This document shows, one piece after another, positions 42,617 to 50,952 of a DNA stretch of 64,000 bases. Source of the stretch: G963676655 sp963678305. Lineage in GTDB: Bacteria > Verrucomicrobiota > Lentisphaeria > Victivallales > Victivallaceae. The notes under the pieces were generated by a model. It was not told where the DNA came from, ran no database searches, and saw only the letters and a list, made by a program, of their open reading frames with translations. A program made the position numbers and the translations under genes. The stretch lies in assembly GCA_963678305.2 (NCBI GenBank), contig CAXXVV010000007.1, positions 124,001-188,000 of the forward strand. Direction: 5' to 3'. Position 1 is the stretch's first letter. Every line of letters starts with the position of its first letter.

Positions 42617-44364
42617 GCTTTCAGTCTGACGTAAACATAATAGGCCGAAGTCTGTACTGTCAGCTTGCGGTTGAAGAAATTTGCCCGCAATTGATACTCG
42701 CCTTTTTTCAGTTCAACTTCAAATTTCACCTCAGACTGTCCGGCCGCCACCGTTTCACATTGAACCGGCATTCCGAGGATGTGCAATTGCGCCAGATCAA
42801 TATCCATGGCATTTCCGTCCGAATAAAACCCATAAGATGAAGCAGCCATGCCTTCGCGGTAAAATTCTACATCATCTTCTGGATCAATGCTACCGCCGAT
42901 GGCATGTCCGGCCTCTTCCGGCCAACGCCGCATTTCAAATTCATATACACCATCACGTTCCGCTTTGATGGGCCAATATCCCAGACACGTCCGCCCCTGA
43001 CGAATTTCCTGTTGATTCCACACCGTCATATTCTCTTCACTACGCAGGTCCATTGAATTTAAACGTACCGTTTCATTCGTCCCGCCGATTGATAAGGGAT
43101 TATCTTCATCCATCTGACGTGAACACAAAGCCCACCATTTTTCATATTCCGCCCGCAACTCAGCCACCAGTTCCGGATGATCAGCGGAAATATCGTTTTC
43201 CTGCCCCGGATCCACCGAAAGATCATATAATTCATCATAATCAACCAGACGCCACTTATTTTTCATCACACAGCTGCGCTGCCATTTGAGCGGATAAGCG
43301 ACACGCTGAGTATCGGTAACCACAACCCGGTTATTCCAGTATTCCTGCGATTTTTCATGATCGACCAGCGGCATTAAAGATTCTCCGTCAAAATCCAGCT
43401 TGTCAGCCGGTTTGTCAACACCGCAAATATCCAGTAGCGTAGGCATAAAATCAACGTATGAAGTCAACTCTTCAATCGTCCGGCAACCGGTCATCCTGCC
43501 GTCAGGCCAGCGTATAATGAATGGAATCCGGTGTCCGCCGTCATATTCTGAACCTTTACGTCCTCGCATTCCGGCGTTGTAAGCATCCGGAACGCCGTTG
43601 GTTCCGCAACCACACTGACCATTGTCACTCATGAAGATGAGAATGGTATTATCCTCGATTTCAAGTTCGGCAAGTTTATTACGCAGTTTTCCGAAATTTT
43701 CGTCAATATTGGTAATCATCCCGAGGAAACGGGCATAATTCTCCTGATCCGTATACTGCATGTATTGTTCCCAGTATTTTTTGTGAACATTGAACGGACC
43801 ATGCGGCGCATTAGTCGAAATATAACAGAAAAACGGTTCATCCTTGTGTTCTTCAATGTAGTTCAACGCTTCAGCAAAAAATACATCAGTACAGTATCCT
43901 GAGAATTTTCTTGGCTTGCCGTTAACAAAGTAAGTATCGTCAAAATAATCATTCCCCCAATAATCAGGTTGCTGGCTGATGCCGCCGCCGCCATGATAGA
44001 TCGCGGATTCAAACCCCCGGTGCTGAGGCAGATAGGGATAATCATCGCCAAGGTGCCATTTGCCGAACATCCCGGTGCGATAACCGTTCTCGCGCAATGC
44101 GTCCGCCAGACACCATTCATTGCTGCGCAACAGGGAGCGTCCGCCGATGGTATGCCAGACGCCGGTCGAGTTGCAGTAATGCCCGGTCAGCAGACCGGCC
44201 CGGGTCGGGGCGCAGGTTGTACCGCAGTGAAATTGCTCGAAACTGACTGCATCACTGTGAAAATCATCGATGTTCGGCGTTTTGATGAACGGATGTCCAT
44301 TGCACCCTAAAGGCGGGTATCCCTGATCATCAGTGAGAACAAAAACAATATTGGGTCGAGACAT
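42613..44364 (-). CDS. Sulfatase, Cys-type
   Basis: 583 residues. It opens MSRPNIVFVLTDDQGYPPLG, giving the metal-binding Asp pair. Cys51 in TTCAPTRAGLLTGHYC is the formylglycine precursor in C-x-P-x-R. ILIFMSDNGQCGCG carries the second metal motif. The last 130 residues add a beta-rich C-terminal domain. There is no signal peptide. A Cys-type sulfatase requires a maturase encoded elsewhere. It is divergent from an AraC regulator with a 63-base gap, so that regulator probably controls it. The substrate is unknown. It differs clearly from the sulfatase at 6812, so the two probably act on different sulfated sugars. Confidence 0.93.
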   Translation of the reverse strand: MSRPNIVFVLTDDQGYPPLGCNGHPFIKTPNIDDFHSDAVSFEQFHCGTTCAPTRAGLLTGHYCNSTGVWHTIGGRSLLRSNEWCLADALRENGYRTGMFGKWHLGDDYPYLPQHRGFESAIYHGGGGISQQPDYWGNDYFDDTYFVNGKPRKFSGYCTDVFFAEALNYIEEHKDEPFFCYISTNAPHGPFNVHKKYWEQYMQYTDQENYARFLGMITNIDENFGKLRNKLAELEIEDNTILIFMSDNGQCGCGTNGVPDAYNAGMRGRKGSEYDGGHRIPFIIRWPDGRMTGCRTIEELTSYVDFMPTLLDICGVDKPADKLDFDGESLMPLVDHEKSQEYWNNRVVVTDTQRVAYPLKWQRSCVMKNKWRLVDYDELYDLSVDPGQENDISADHPELVAELRAEYEKWWALCSRQMDEDNPLSIGGTNETVRLNSMDLRSEENMTVWNQQEIRQGRTCLGYWPIKAERDGVYEFEMRRWPEEAGHAIGGSIDPEDDVEFYREGMAASSYGFYSDGNAMDIDLAQLHILGMPVQCETVAAGQSEVKFEVELKKGEYQLRANFFNRKLTVQTSAYYVYVRLKA

Positions 44365-44374
44365 TATATACTCC

Positions 44375-44402
44375 TTGCTTATTTGTTAAGTTATTGTATA
44401 AT
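44375..44402 (+). promoter_or_regulatory. Promoter of AraC-family gene
   Basis: TTGCTT (44375-44380), 16 bases, then TATAAT (44397-44402), 25 bases before the AraC start. It lies inside the 63-base gap shared with the divergent sulfatase, so regulator binding here would affect both genes. Confidence 0.55.
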
Positions 44403-44427
44403 ATAAACAACGAGTGGATATTTATCT

Positions 44428-45207
44428 ATGGATATTGCAAATAAATATATTAACAATCCTAACATTATACATTTGCCGACAATCAGGATTATCGTCTGCA
44501 ATCGGAGTAAGGTCTCCAACTGGAGGAATGCGTCTCCGGTCCGGCCGCACTGGCGTTTTTACTGGAATCCTGAACCCGGCGCAGTGGTCAGTGACGGATA
44601 CAACAAATATTTTCTCAACCAGGATTTTATCCTGGTGATCCCGCCCGGAGTAAAAGTCCGACAAGAGATTTTAACTCCGGCAGAATCAGTCTATATCCAT
44701 GCGGATATCGATCTTCCCTTGGATAATTCCAGCTTGCGACTGCTGAAATTACCAATTGATCCGGGTTTGAAAGAATCGGTAAAGCGTCTTGCCGAATCAC
44801 TTGACCATCCATTAATTGCCGGTGAATTCATTTATGCGGTCATATCGCGTTTACCGAAGAGCATTTGGAGGGCTGGAACCATCGATTCAAGAATTGAGTC
44901 AATCTGCCGGCTGCTGGAAAATAAACCTGAACGAAACTGGCTAAATGCGAAACTGGCGGCAAAAGCCGGTTTCAGCGAAAATGCTTTTATCCGCCGGTTC
45001 AGGGAAGTGACCGGGGTTCCCCCACAGCGTTATCTGCTAAAGCTTCGTTTAAACCGGGCTGCGACCCTCTTGCTGGAAAATGAATTGTCGATTGACGAGA
45101 TCGCTTTGAGTAGCGGTTTTTGTGATCGCAACTATTTATCCAAGATGTTTCGCAAACACTTCGGGCAACCTCCCGGCCGTTTCCGCGCCGGAATAAACGC
45201 ACCATAA
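44428..45207 (+). CDS. AraC-family transcriptional regulator
   Basis: 259 residues. The N-terminal 150 form a cupin-like sensor (DGYNKYFLNQDFILVIPPGV, VRQEILTPAESVYIHADIDL). The C-terminal 100 form the two helix-turn-helix units of AraC/XylS (NAKLAAKAGFSENAFIRRFR and LSIDEIALSSGFCDRNYLSK). It ends with the family's FRKHFGQPPGRFR. It probably senses a sugar released by the neighbouring sulfatase and controls the divergent gene, and perhaps the oxidoreductase downstream. No strong ribosome-binding site precedes the ATG. Confidence 0.92.
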   Translation: MDIANKYINNPNIIHLPTIRIIVCNRSKVSNWRNASPVRPHWRFYWNPEPGAVVSDGYNKYFLNQDFILVIPPGVKVRQEILTPAESVYIHADIDLPLDNSSLRLLKLPIDPGLKESVKRLAESLDHPLIAGEFIYAVISRLPKSIWRAGTIDSRIESICRLLENKPERNWLNAKLAAKAGFSENAFIRRFREVTGVPPQRYLLKLRLNRAATLLLENELSIDEIALSSGFCDRNYLSKMFRKHFGQPPGRFRAGINAP

Positions 45208-45322
45208 TCCTATTTATCATTTTAAAATAATGCCGTTTTTCCAGAACCCATATAAAAATCATCTGGTCTTTTATTATGATTATTGGTTTTCAGGCAAACA
45301 GTCAAGTTTATATCAAAAAAAT

Positions 45323-45350
45323 TTGCTTATAAGGTTGCATTATTTATAAA
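45323..45350 (+). promoter_or_regulatory. Promoter of Gfo/Idh/MocA gene
   Basis: TTGCTT (45323-45328), 16 bases, TATAAA (45345-45350), 40 bases before the ATG. The layout (same -35 hexamer, same 16-base spacer) resembles that of the AraC gene promoter at 44375. Confidence 0.5.
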
Positions 45351-45390
45351 CCGGTTTATTTTTACATAAAGACCAAAAAGGAGTTTATGA

Positions 45391-46440
45391 ATGAAAACTA
45401 TTAAGTGCGGAATTATCGGTTGCGGAGTAATCGCTCCATCACATATAGAAAGTTTTCAGCGTCTGCCGGGCGTTGAAGTAAAATGGGTCTGCGACCTGGT
45501 CGAAGAAAAGGCCAGACACAGGGCGGAAAGCTATAATATTCCTTGCACCACCACAGATTACAAAGAGGTATTGAAGGACCCGGAAATCGATTGCATCGCA
45601 GTGTGTACCGAGCACGGCAGCCATGCTAAAATCGTCATCGACGCTCTGGACAGCAAAAAACATGTCCTGTGCGAAAAAGCTCTGGGCAGAAGTTCAAAAT
45701 GTATTGAAGAAATGCAGGCTGCTCATGACCGCAATCCCGAATTGATTTTCGGCGGAATATTCCAGCATCGCCATGAACCGATAAACCGTGAATTGAAAAA
45801 ACTCATCGAAGAAGGTGCGTTCGGCACGATCACGACTATCAATTTAAACTGCTGTTGTCTGCGGACAAATGAATACTATCTGGGCGACGCCTGGCGCGGG
45901 ACCTGGGAACATGAAGGCGGCTCAGTTTTGATCAATCAGGCAATTCATTACCTTGATCTGGTCAAATGGCTGTTCGGCGGAATCGACGAACTTACCGCAA
46001 GATGCGACAACCTGACTCATCAGGGGGTTATCGAAACTGAAGATACCGCGGTTATTCTGGTAAAGTTTTCATCCGGACCTCTCGGCGCAATAACCGCAAC
46101 TGCTTCCAGCGCCGCAAAATGGCATAATAAAATAAGTATCAGCGGTACCGACGGCTATCTGGAATATCTGAATCTCAAGCCGACTCATTTGGAATTTGAT
46201 TCTTCTGAAAAACAAGCTGAAGTCGAGTCCAGACTGGCAAACTGCGGAATCGAGGACGCGTTACAGGAAAACAAAGGCTACTACGGAGGCGGTCACCCGG
46301 GACAGATATGTGATTTTGTTGAAGCCATCCGGGAAAACAGAGCTCCATTCGTATCCGCTAAATCCGCGGCGGAAACGGTCCATATGGTCATGGCATGTTA
46401 CGAATCGAGCCGGACCGGTCAATGGGTCAAGCTTAAATAA
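45391..46440 (+). CDS. Gfo/Idh/MocA-family oxidoreductase
   Basis: A 349-residue NAD(P)-dependent dehydrogenase. The Rossmann dinucleotide motif is GIIGCGVIAPSHIESF near the N-terminus. The catalytic-site motif HVLCEKALGRSS is the family's E-K-P variant with Ala in place of Pro. The C-terminal substrate domain includes GGSVLINQAIHYLDLVKWLF with the conserved His. It probably oxidises or isomerises a sugar or inositol-like compound. AAAGGAG lies upstream of the ATG. It follows the AraC/sulfatase pair and so likely belongs to that sugar pathway. Confidence 0.93.
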   Translation: MKTIKCGIIGCGVIAPSHIESFQRLPGVEVKWVCDLVEEKARHRAESYNIPCTTTDYKEVLKDPEIDCIAVCTEHGSHAKIVIDALDSKKHVLCEKALGRSSKCIEEMQAAHDRNPELIFGGIFQHRHEPINRELKKLIEEGAFGTITTINLNCCCLRTNEYYLGDAWRGTWEHEGGSVLINQAIHYLDLVKWLFGGIDELTARCDNLTHQGVIETEDTAVILVKFSSGPLGAITATASSAAKWHNKISISGTDGYLEYLNLKPTHLEFDSSEKQAEVESRLANCGIEDALQENKGYYGGGHPGQICDFVEAIRENRAPFVSAKSAAETVHMVMACYESSRTGQWVKLK

Positions 46441-46452
46441 TCCAATTCCCAA

Positions 46453-47466
46453 TCATACCAGCACGGTCGCCCAGCGAAACAGGATGACCGTGTACAGCAC
46501 ACAGCTCCACCAAGCAGCCTGCTGGGCGCAACGGTAATGACGGTATTTCAAAATAATCAAAGCGGCTAAACCACAGGCCGCCAATTTGAAGCACACCAGC
46601 AAAAGCGGTGTCCCCAGCATTGTTTTTGCAATAATATTCAACTCAAGTTCAATATTATTTTTCATGACCACTAAAGTGGAAATTAAGTCATACAAGTTCA
46701 ATGCAATGAACAGGGATATTGCGTACCAAACTTGCTTCACAGCTTCGCTGCTATTGTTTCTCCCTTTGATCGTACCTTCATTTTTTGGATGATGCGACAA
46801 TAAGATACCAAGCGAAAGCACCGAAAGGACAAGGCCCGCCACGGCAAGCACCTGATATTTGACACCGCCGTGTTGGTCGTCAGCATTTCGAAAATATGCA
46901 TTTTTTTCTTTTACCGCGGCAATGCGAGCCTGCAAGGTCGAAGACGGTTGTATGCTGGCAATTATCTGTTTCCATTCCCACGATGCGAAACTATGGCCCG
47001 GAATATTCATTAAAATTTTTATTTTTTCCTCATTCCTTTTTTTAGAAGCAATAACCTCCATAATTTGTATAGTTGTATATGAGGGCAATAAACAGGCCTG
47101 ATTACTTTGATTGATAATCAACAACGAGTCGGCATTAAGGTCACGTTCGATCCAAAACATCACCATGGTCTGCCGGTTACGTTCAAGATAGAATTGCCCA
47201 TACTCATTATCACTCTCGTATTGGGTGCAAATGGATTCCTGCGCTCTGGAAGAGAGTGGAAATTTATTAATTGAAATCCCGTTCTTGTCGAATGCAATCG
47301 TATATGGAGGAGGTATATATCGCCCGTTGTAGATGAAAAATCCTCTTTCAACAGGCATACTTTCAAGAGTTTGCGCACCGGCCGGGCTCTCCTGCCCGGC
47401 ATAAACGACGGCGGCATGGATACAGAGGGAGCATGTGACAAGAAGTATTTTCACAAATCCAAACAT
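46453..47466 (-). CDS. Membrane protein of unknown function with N-terminal signal and C-terminal TM helices
   Basis: 337 residues. The N-terminus (VKILLVTCSLCIHAAVVYAG) is a signal peptide. A periplasmic domain of about 170 residues follows (FIYNGRYIPPPYTIAFDKNG, SFASWEWKQIIASIQPSSTL). Then come about four membrane segments (VLAVAGLVLSVLSLGILLSH, VWYAISLFIALNLYDLISTL, and two near the end). I do not recognise the family. It starts 35 bases downstream of a 33-codon single-helix peptide gene on the same strand, and the two probably form one transcript. It is convergent with the oxidoreductase gene. Confidence 0.65.
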   Translation of the reverse strand: MFGFVKILLVTCSLCIHAAVVYAGQESPAGAQTLESMPVERGFFIYNGRYIPPPYTIAFDKNGISINKFPLSSRAQESICTQYESDNEYGQFYLERNRQTMVMFWIERDLNADSLLIINQSNQACLLPSYTTIQIMEVIASKKRNEEKIKILMNIPGHSFASWEWKQIIASIQPSSTLQARIAAVKEKNAYFRNADDQHGGVKYQVLAVAGLVLSVLSLGILLSHHPKNEGTIKGRNNSSEAVKQVWYAISLFIALNLYDLISTLVVMKNNIELELNIIAKTMLGTPLLLVCFKLAACGLAALIILKYRHYRCAQQAAWWSCVLYTVILFRWATVLV

Positions 47467-47501
47467 TTCATGTATCCTTTATATGCTACTGCTATCTCCA
47501 A

Positions 47502-47603
47502 TCAGCCGGCGAGACCGCTGATGTAAACACAAGTTCCGGTCACAACACAGGCAACTACTACCAGGATAACAGCTTCCAACGGGGTAAAATCTATTTTCGT
47601 CAT
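47502..47603 (-). CDS. 33-residue single-helix membrane peptide
   Basis: A small gene of 33 codons with ATG at 47603 and TGA at 47502. The peptide opens MTKIDFTPLEA, and a single hydrophobic helix follows (VILVVVACVVTGTCVYISGL). AAAGGA lies about eight bases before the ATG. It precedes the 337-residue membrane protein on the same strand, so it may be a small subunit or regulator of it. Evidence is the ribosome-binding site, clean hydrophobic profile and context; no homologue is known to me. Confidence 0.55.
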   Translation of the reverse strand: MTKIDFTPLEAVILVVVACVVTGTCVYISGLAG

Positions 47604-48047
47604 GATGACAATCCTTTTTAAATTAATTTATGATTCAACAACATCTTCCCCCCGATTGAAAGATTATTGTTTCATATACCATTCCTTAATTTTGTTCAGT
47701 TCTATTTCTGAATAACACAATCTATACACCTGGTTTTATATTTTTATTACACTTATGCTAAAAAAAGATTTAACCGGGCATACCTTTATAATTAGACGCT
47801 GCAACATCGCAAAAAGTTACAAAAAAAGCTTAAACAACCAAACTTATTTATCAGTACCACAACGAAGTCAGCAAGATTTTAAACTTAATTCAACATAAGA
47901 TGTGTAAATACACCTGCTTAATAAATATTTCCCGCTGGAAATAAAAAACCGCAGTGCTATATTGAGGTCTTATCCGGGCGAATGGACCAATTTCAACTAT
48001 AACGGCACCGGGCAAATCGTAATTATGAATTTCTCAGGAGTTTAGCG
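47604..48047. other. Intergenic region upstream of URO-D-like gene
   Basis: About 440 bases. The left two-thirds is AT-rich with no feature I can name. The right part (47908-48045) is an open frame without a start codon that may be a gene remnant. Promoters for the small peptide gene (minus) and the URO-D-like gene (plus) should lie here but are not clear. Confidence 0.5.
47908..48045 (+). pseudogene. Possible gene remnant (3' end) before URO-D-like gene
   Basis: Forty-five codons are open from 47908 to the TAG at 48043. The last part (SYPGEWTNFNYNGTGQIVIM, then NFSGV) reads like a secreted or beta-rich protein end with organism-typical codons. An ATG within it lies only a few codons from the stop, so no plausible start exists. 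The stop is three bases before the URO-D-like ATG. It may be a truncated gene or chance. Confidence 0.3.
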
Positions 48048-49100
48048 ATGGATTATATTAATAATGCAAAATATGAGTCGAATTTGGCAAAGATCAGGCG
48101 TTTCTGGGACGGAGAGGGCCGGGTTATGTTTTCGCTGAATACATCAGAATATAATTATCGGCAAAACTTTGATCATGACGAAATTTGCCGGCTGGCGCCA
48201 TTGAATATCGCGGCCGTCGACAAACTGCCCGGTTGCAACATGCCTTGTTTTTTTCCCGATTTCGGAACCGTTTCAACCGCTAAATACTGGGGCGGAAATA
48301 CTTTTTTCCCGCACGATGATTCCCATGATATTTTTATTGAACCTGTCGCAAAATCAGTCGATGAAGCCATGTCCATTACTCCAAGAGCCGCCGACGCGCC
48401 GGATATGGATGCCGCAATCGCGATCAACTTGTACAAACAGGTATCGGCGACTATGAAGACTGACAAACTCTGGCTGCGCACTCCGGATTTTCAGGGAACG
48501 TTGAATACAGCGTCACTGATTATGGATCAGGAAGAAATGATGATGGCAATGTATACTGAACCGGAAAAACTGCATCGACTGCTTGATCGAATCTGTAATT
48601 TCCTGATCGACTACTTCAACTATCTCAAACGCGAATCCGGCAACCGGATCTGCGGCAACATCTGGCCCTATACTTTTTTCCCGTCGGATATCGGCGCGAG
48701 TTTTACCGAAGACTTTATGCCGTTGATCTCGGCGGATGAATACAAGGAATTCGGCCTGCCATACGTGGAAAGGATGTCCGAAGCGTTTGGCGCGGTTCAT
48801 ATCCACTGCTGCGGGGATTGGGGACGCCATGCGGAAAATCTTTACAATTCAAAAGCAAATATCAAAGCAGCGGAGTTCCACTACCCCTGCACCAGAGTCG
48901 AGGAAATTGAAATCCTTAACGAAAATACTGTATTCATCCCGTATATCATCATTGACCATCAGGACAACAAAGAGTTCTCGTCCACGATTGAGTATTACGA
49001 CTACCTGCTGGCAAACAGTTCACCCCAAAACCGTTTCTGGTTCCCGTTCTGCGATCCAACCGAAGAAGCAATCTCATTCGCAAAAAAGCTGGGATTTTAA
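48048..49100 (+). CDS. Uroporphyrinogen decarboxylase-like (URO-D/MtaA family) protein
   Basis: A 350-residue protein with a URO-D type barrel. AFGAVHIHCCGDWGRHAENL fits the zinc-binding His-x-Cys pattern of the MtaA/CmuA methyltransferase side of this superfamily, rather than heme-pathway HemE. The N-terminal RIRRFWDGEGRVMFSL-type region and the C-terminal FWFPFCDPTEEAISFAKKLG are shared with many orphan URO-D-like proteins of Lentisphaerota and planctomycetes. CAGGAG seven bases before the ATG sets the start. Probable role: corrinoid-linked methyl transfer or an unknown decarboxylation, not heme synthesis. Confidence 0.8.
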   Translation: MDYINNAKYESNLAKIRRFWDGEGRVMFSLNTSEYNYRQNFDHDEICRLAPLNIAAVDKLPGCNMPCFFPDFGTVSTAKYWGGNTFFPHDDSHDIFIEPVAKSVDEAMSITPRAADAPDMDAAIAINLYKQVSATMKTDKLWLRTPDFQGTLNTASLIMDQEEMMMAMYTEPEKLHRLLDRICNFLIDYFNYLKRESGNRICGNIWPYTFFPSDIGASFTEDFMPLISADEYKEFGLPYVERMSEAFGAVHIHCCGDWGRHAENLYNSKANIKAAEFHYPCTRVEEIEILNENTVFIPYIIIDHQDNKEFSSTIEYYDYLLANSSPQNRFWFPFCDPTEEAISFAKKLGF

Positions 49101-49117
49101 GTTTAGCCGCCATGCTT

Positions 49118-49156
49118 GCTCTCGAACCTTGGGTCGGTTCTCATCATTGCGGTTAC
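49118..49156. repeat. 39-bp repeat shared with 50801-50839
   Basis: Starts GCTCTCGAACCTTGGGTCGG and ends CATTGCGGTTAC. It matches 50801-50839 in 36 of 39 positions. It begins with the tail of the T-loop insert seen at 49573 and 50650. Confidence 0.75.
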
Positions 49157-49222
49157 ACTTGTGGGAAAGAAGCATTTTCTGCACTTTGTGTCATGAGCAT
49201 TTTCAATATTACGCACTGAAAG

Positions 49223-49313
49223 CGCGACACATATCCAGCCCGGGGTAATTGAGCGATAGCGATTGAGCTCCGGGAAACTGGCAAACATATAAAGCCCTGT
49301 AGGGGCGACACAT
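49223..49313. repeat. REP-like dyad element
   Basis: About 90 bases bounded by two direct copies of GCGACACAT (49224-49232, 49305-49313). It contains CCCGGGG...CTCCGGG and the small hairpin GCCCTGTAGGGGC. This is the style of dyad repeats often spread between genes in planctomycetes and relatives. It may be a substrate class of the RAYT encoded at 33005; that link is inference. Confidence 0.45.
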
Positions 49314-49565
49314 AAGGAACACCGCATCAGCCTCATTTTTATATTTGGTTCTTACAGCGTTTAATATTGCCGTGGAACTCTTCTCTTGGAATCAATCGTC
49401 TATTCGCCGTTAGGAGCCCGGCTCCCTTGTGTATCATTTTTGAAACTCACTGTTTTGATTATAAATTTAGCTATTACCTTCATACTTGATGATGATGTTA
49501 CTGTATACAGAAAGATTGTTCAGCAGGTAATATAAGGAAACAATATAAATTATTCTTAAAAGATA

Positions 49566-49676
49566 AAGGATTGACGTTCGTGATACTCACTCCACAGTCA
49601 CGGTAACAACTGCTTCGCGTTGTCCAGTCGCTGCGCTCTCGAACCTCGACAAAGTGAACCAGAAGAATTGCTACCA
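49566..49676 (-). pseudogene. tRNA-Gln fragment interrupted in the T-loop
   Basis: Bases 49639-49664 are identical to 26 bases of the intact tRNA-Gln gene (50971-50996: T-arm through anticodon). A degenerate D-arm piece follows, TGCTACCA at 49669-49676. On the other side GGATT (49568-49572) is the matching T-loop half, but 67 bases (49573-49639) are inserted between GGATT and CGAACC. The acceptor stem is missing. Confidence 0.7.
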
Positions 49677-49713
49677 AATTGAATTACGAAAATGCTAGTC
49701 CATTTGTTGTCTA

Positions 49714-50376
49714 TTAATTCAACTTCAAATTCTCGCATTTTTCAATAAAAGATTCAACTTCATCTTTATACATTTGTTCAATTAATCTTTTATCCACTTG
49801 CTCCAAACCCACTATAGCATATAAACTTTTATAGGCGTCTTTATATCTTGTATAAGCGTTTATGTCATAATCAGCTAATCTAAATTTATACTCATCCCAT
49901 GCATCAAACTTCAAATGTCTTATAAATTCTTCTCGTGACATATAAGAAGCCTGGGTGGTACCAGGAAGAAGTAAAGGAGTTTGTGCTGCCTTTGCTATTT
50001 TTAAATTATCACTTACCTCTTCAATAATTATTTTGGAAAGATACTTTGTGCGTGACGTTTTTTTTATTACTGGGAGAAATAAAGCAAGTATAATACCAAA
50101 AGCAGTACATAACGCAGAAAATGCCCCCCAAAATACACTAGGCTCAATTGATTTCGCAATGAATCCTTTTTCATTATCTTTTTTATTTTTCTGACACAAT
50201 AATTTTACAGCAATCTTTTCGGATACACAAAAGTCTTTCTGAGGAACTAAGTTTACTTCCTTTTGTCCCCCTGTCACAGAATGATTTACTGAAAGCGCCA
50301 GAGGCTTACTACAATTGGATTGAGCAGGACATAATACAGGGATAAATGCCAATAGAATTAAGAGATTAATTTTCAT
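49714..50376 (-). CDS. Hypothetical exported or membrane protein, AT-rich
   Basis: About 220 residues from the ATG at 50376 (GGAG lies about 12 bases upstream). The frame is open 22 codons further but without export features. The N-terminus (MKINLLILLAFIPVLCPAQS) is a signal peptide. A second membrane segment follows (VFWGAFSALCTAFGIILALF, about residues 80-105), then a charged helical domain ending EVESFIEKCENLKLN. No family is recognised. It is AT-rich compared with most genes here and lies between tRNA-Gln fragments and the intact tRNA, which suggests acquired DNA. Confidence 0.6.
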   Translation of the reverse strand: MKINLLILLAFIPVLCPAQSNCSKPLALSVNHSVTGGQKEVNLVPQKDFCVSEKIAVKLLCQKNKKDNEKGFIAKSIEPSVFWGAFSALCTAFGIILALFLPVIKKTSRTKYLSKIIIEEVSDNLKIAKAAQTPLLLPGTTQASYMSREEFIRHLKFDAWDEYKFRLADYDINAYTRYKDAYKSLYAIVGLEQVDKRLIEQMYKDEVESFIEKCENLKLN

Positions 50377-50446
50377 TATTACATTCTTCTCCATAATAAA
50401 ACATTTATGGAGCAAATATAGTACGCATATTAAGTATTTCAAACAC

Positions 50447-50630
50447 GTTCCGCAAGGAACACTTCACATCAAACAAAGTTTGATACTTCATAGCGAATGC
50501 AATGAGCCACTTCACGGGGAGAGATGGATTGCCTACGGCAATATGAAAAGTGAAGTAAGGCTACGCCTTGTGAAGTTGAAGTGTGTCTTCGACCCACTTC
50601 GTGTTTTTTTGCCCGTAACCGGGCAAAAAA
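50447..50630. repeat. Array of mini-hairpins with ACTTCA spacers
   Basis: Successive short perfect palindromes: GTTCCGCAAGGAAC (50447-50460), ATCAAACAAAGTTTGAT (50468-50484), TTGCCTACGGCAA (50529-50541), AAGGCTACGCCTT (50557-50569), and an 11-bp stem with TAAC loop (50605-50630). Words ACTTCA or TGAAGT separate most of them. This is a structured repeat array of unknown role. Confidence 0.75.
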
Positions 50631-50839
50631 TGGCAGTCCCGCAAGGATTGACGTTCGTTTCACTCTCTCCAGCACTTTGTGCTGGCAGTCGCCACGCTCT
50701 TTCCGCTCGTTCCTCGCTCTCGCACACAAGGTGCGGGCTGTCGCGCTGCTCTGACGCTCGCAAGCTCGCTAGCAACTGCTTCGCGTTGTCCAGTCGCTAC
50801 GCTCTCGAACCTCTGGTTGGTTCTCATCATTGCGGTTAC
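50625..50839. repeat. tRNA-derived fragment with 156-bp T-loop insert
   Basis: Bases 50625-50649 are identical to the 3' end of the tRNA-Gln gene with its flank (50947-50971), ending GGATT. A 156-base insert (50650-50805) follows, and then CGAACCTC resumes. The insert shares both ends with the 67-base insert at 49573: GACGTTCGT at one side and a 33-base end, CAACTGCTTCGCG... CGCTCT, at the other. Confidence 0.75.
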
Positions 50840-50952
50840 GCCTGTGGATAAATCTGCTGTGGACTATAGGCTGTATTTTTTCTACTTCCGTAAGGAGCAT
50901 TGCGAGTGGAGTATGAAGAAGTTTACCGCCGTCCGTCGTACGGACAAAAAAA

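Larger units (their letters stand above)
49101..49713. other. Repeat-rich intergenic region
   Basis: A stretch of 613 bases with no gene. It holds a fragment shared with 50801-50839 (at 49118-49156), a REP-like dyad element (49223-49313) and an interrupted tRNA-Gln fragment (49566-49676). The rest is AT-rich without identifiable features. Confidence 0.7.
50377..50952. other. Repeat-rich region between orphan gene and tRNA-Gln
   Basis: A region of 575 bases with no convincing gene. It contains an array of mini-hairpins (50447-50630) and a second interrupted tRNA fragment with a 156-base insert (50625-50839). Short frames are open across it only because of repeats. Confidence 0.7.

Noticed and set aside
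49454..49464. TTTGATTATAA as a third copy of the 26-bp repeat
   Set aside because: Only 11 AT-rich bases match, so chance is likely.
50605..50630. Strong hairpin as a terminator
   Set aside because: The T-run precedes the stem and the A-run follows on both strands, the opposite of an intrinsic terminator.
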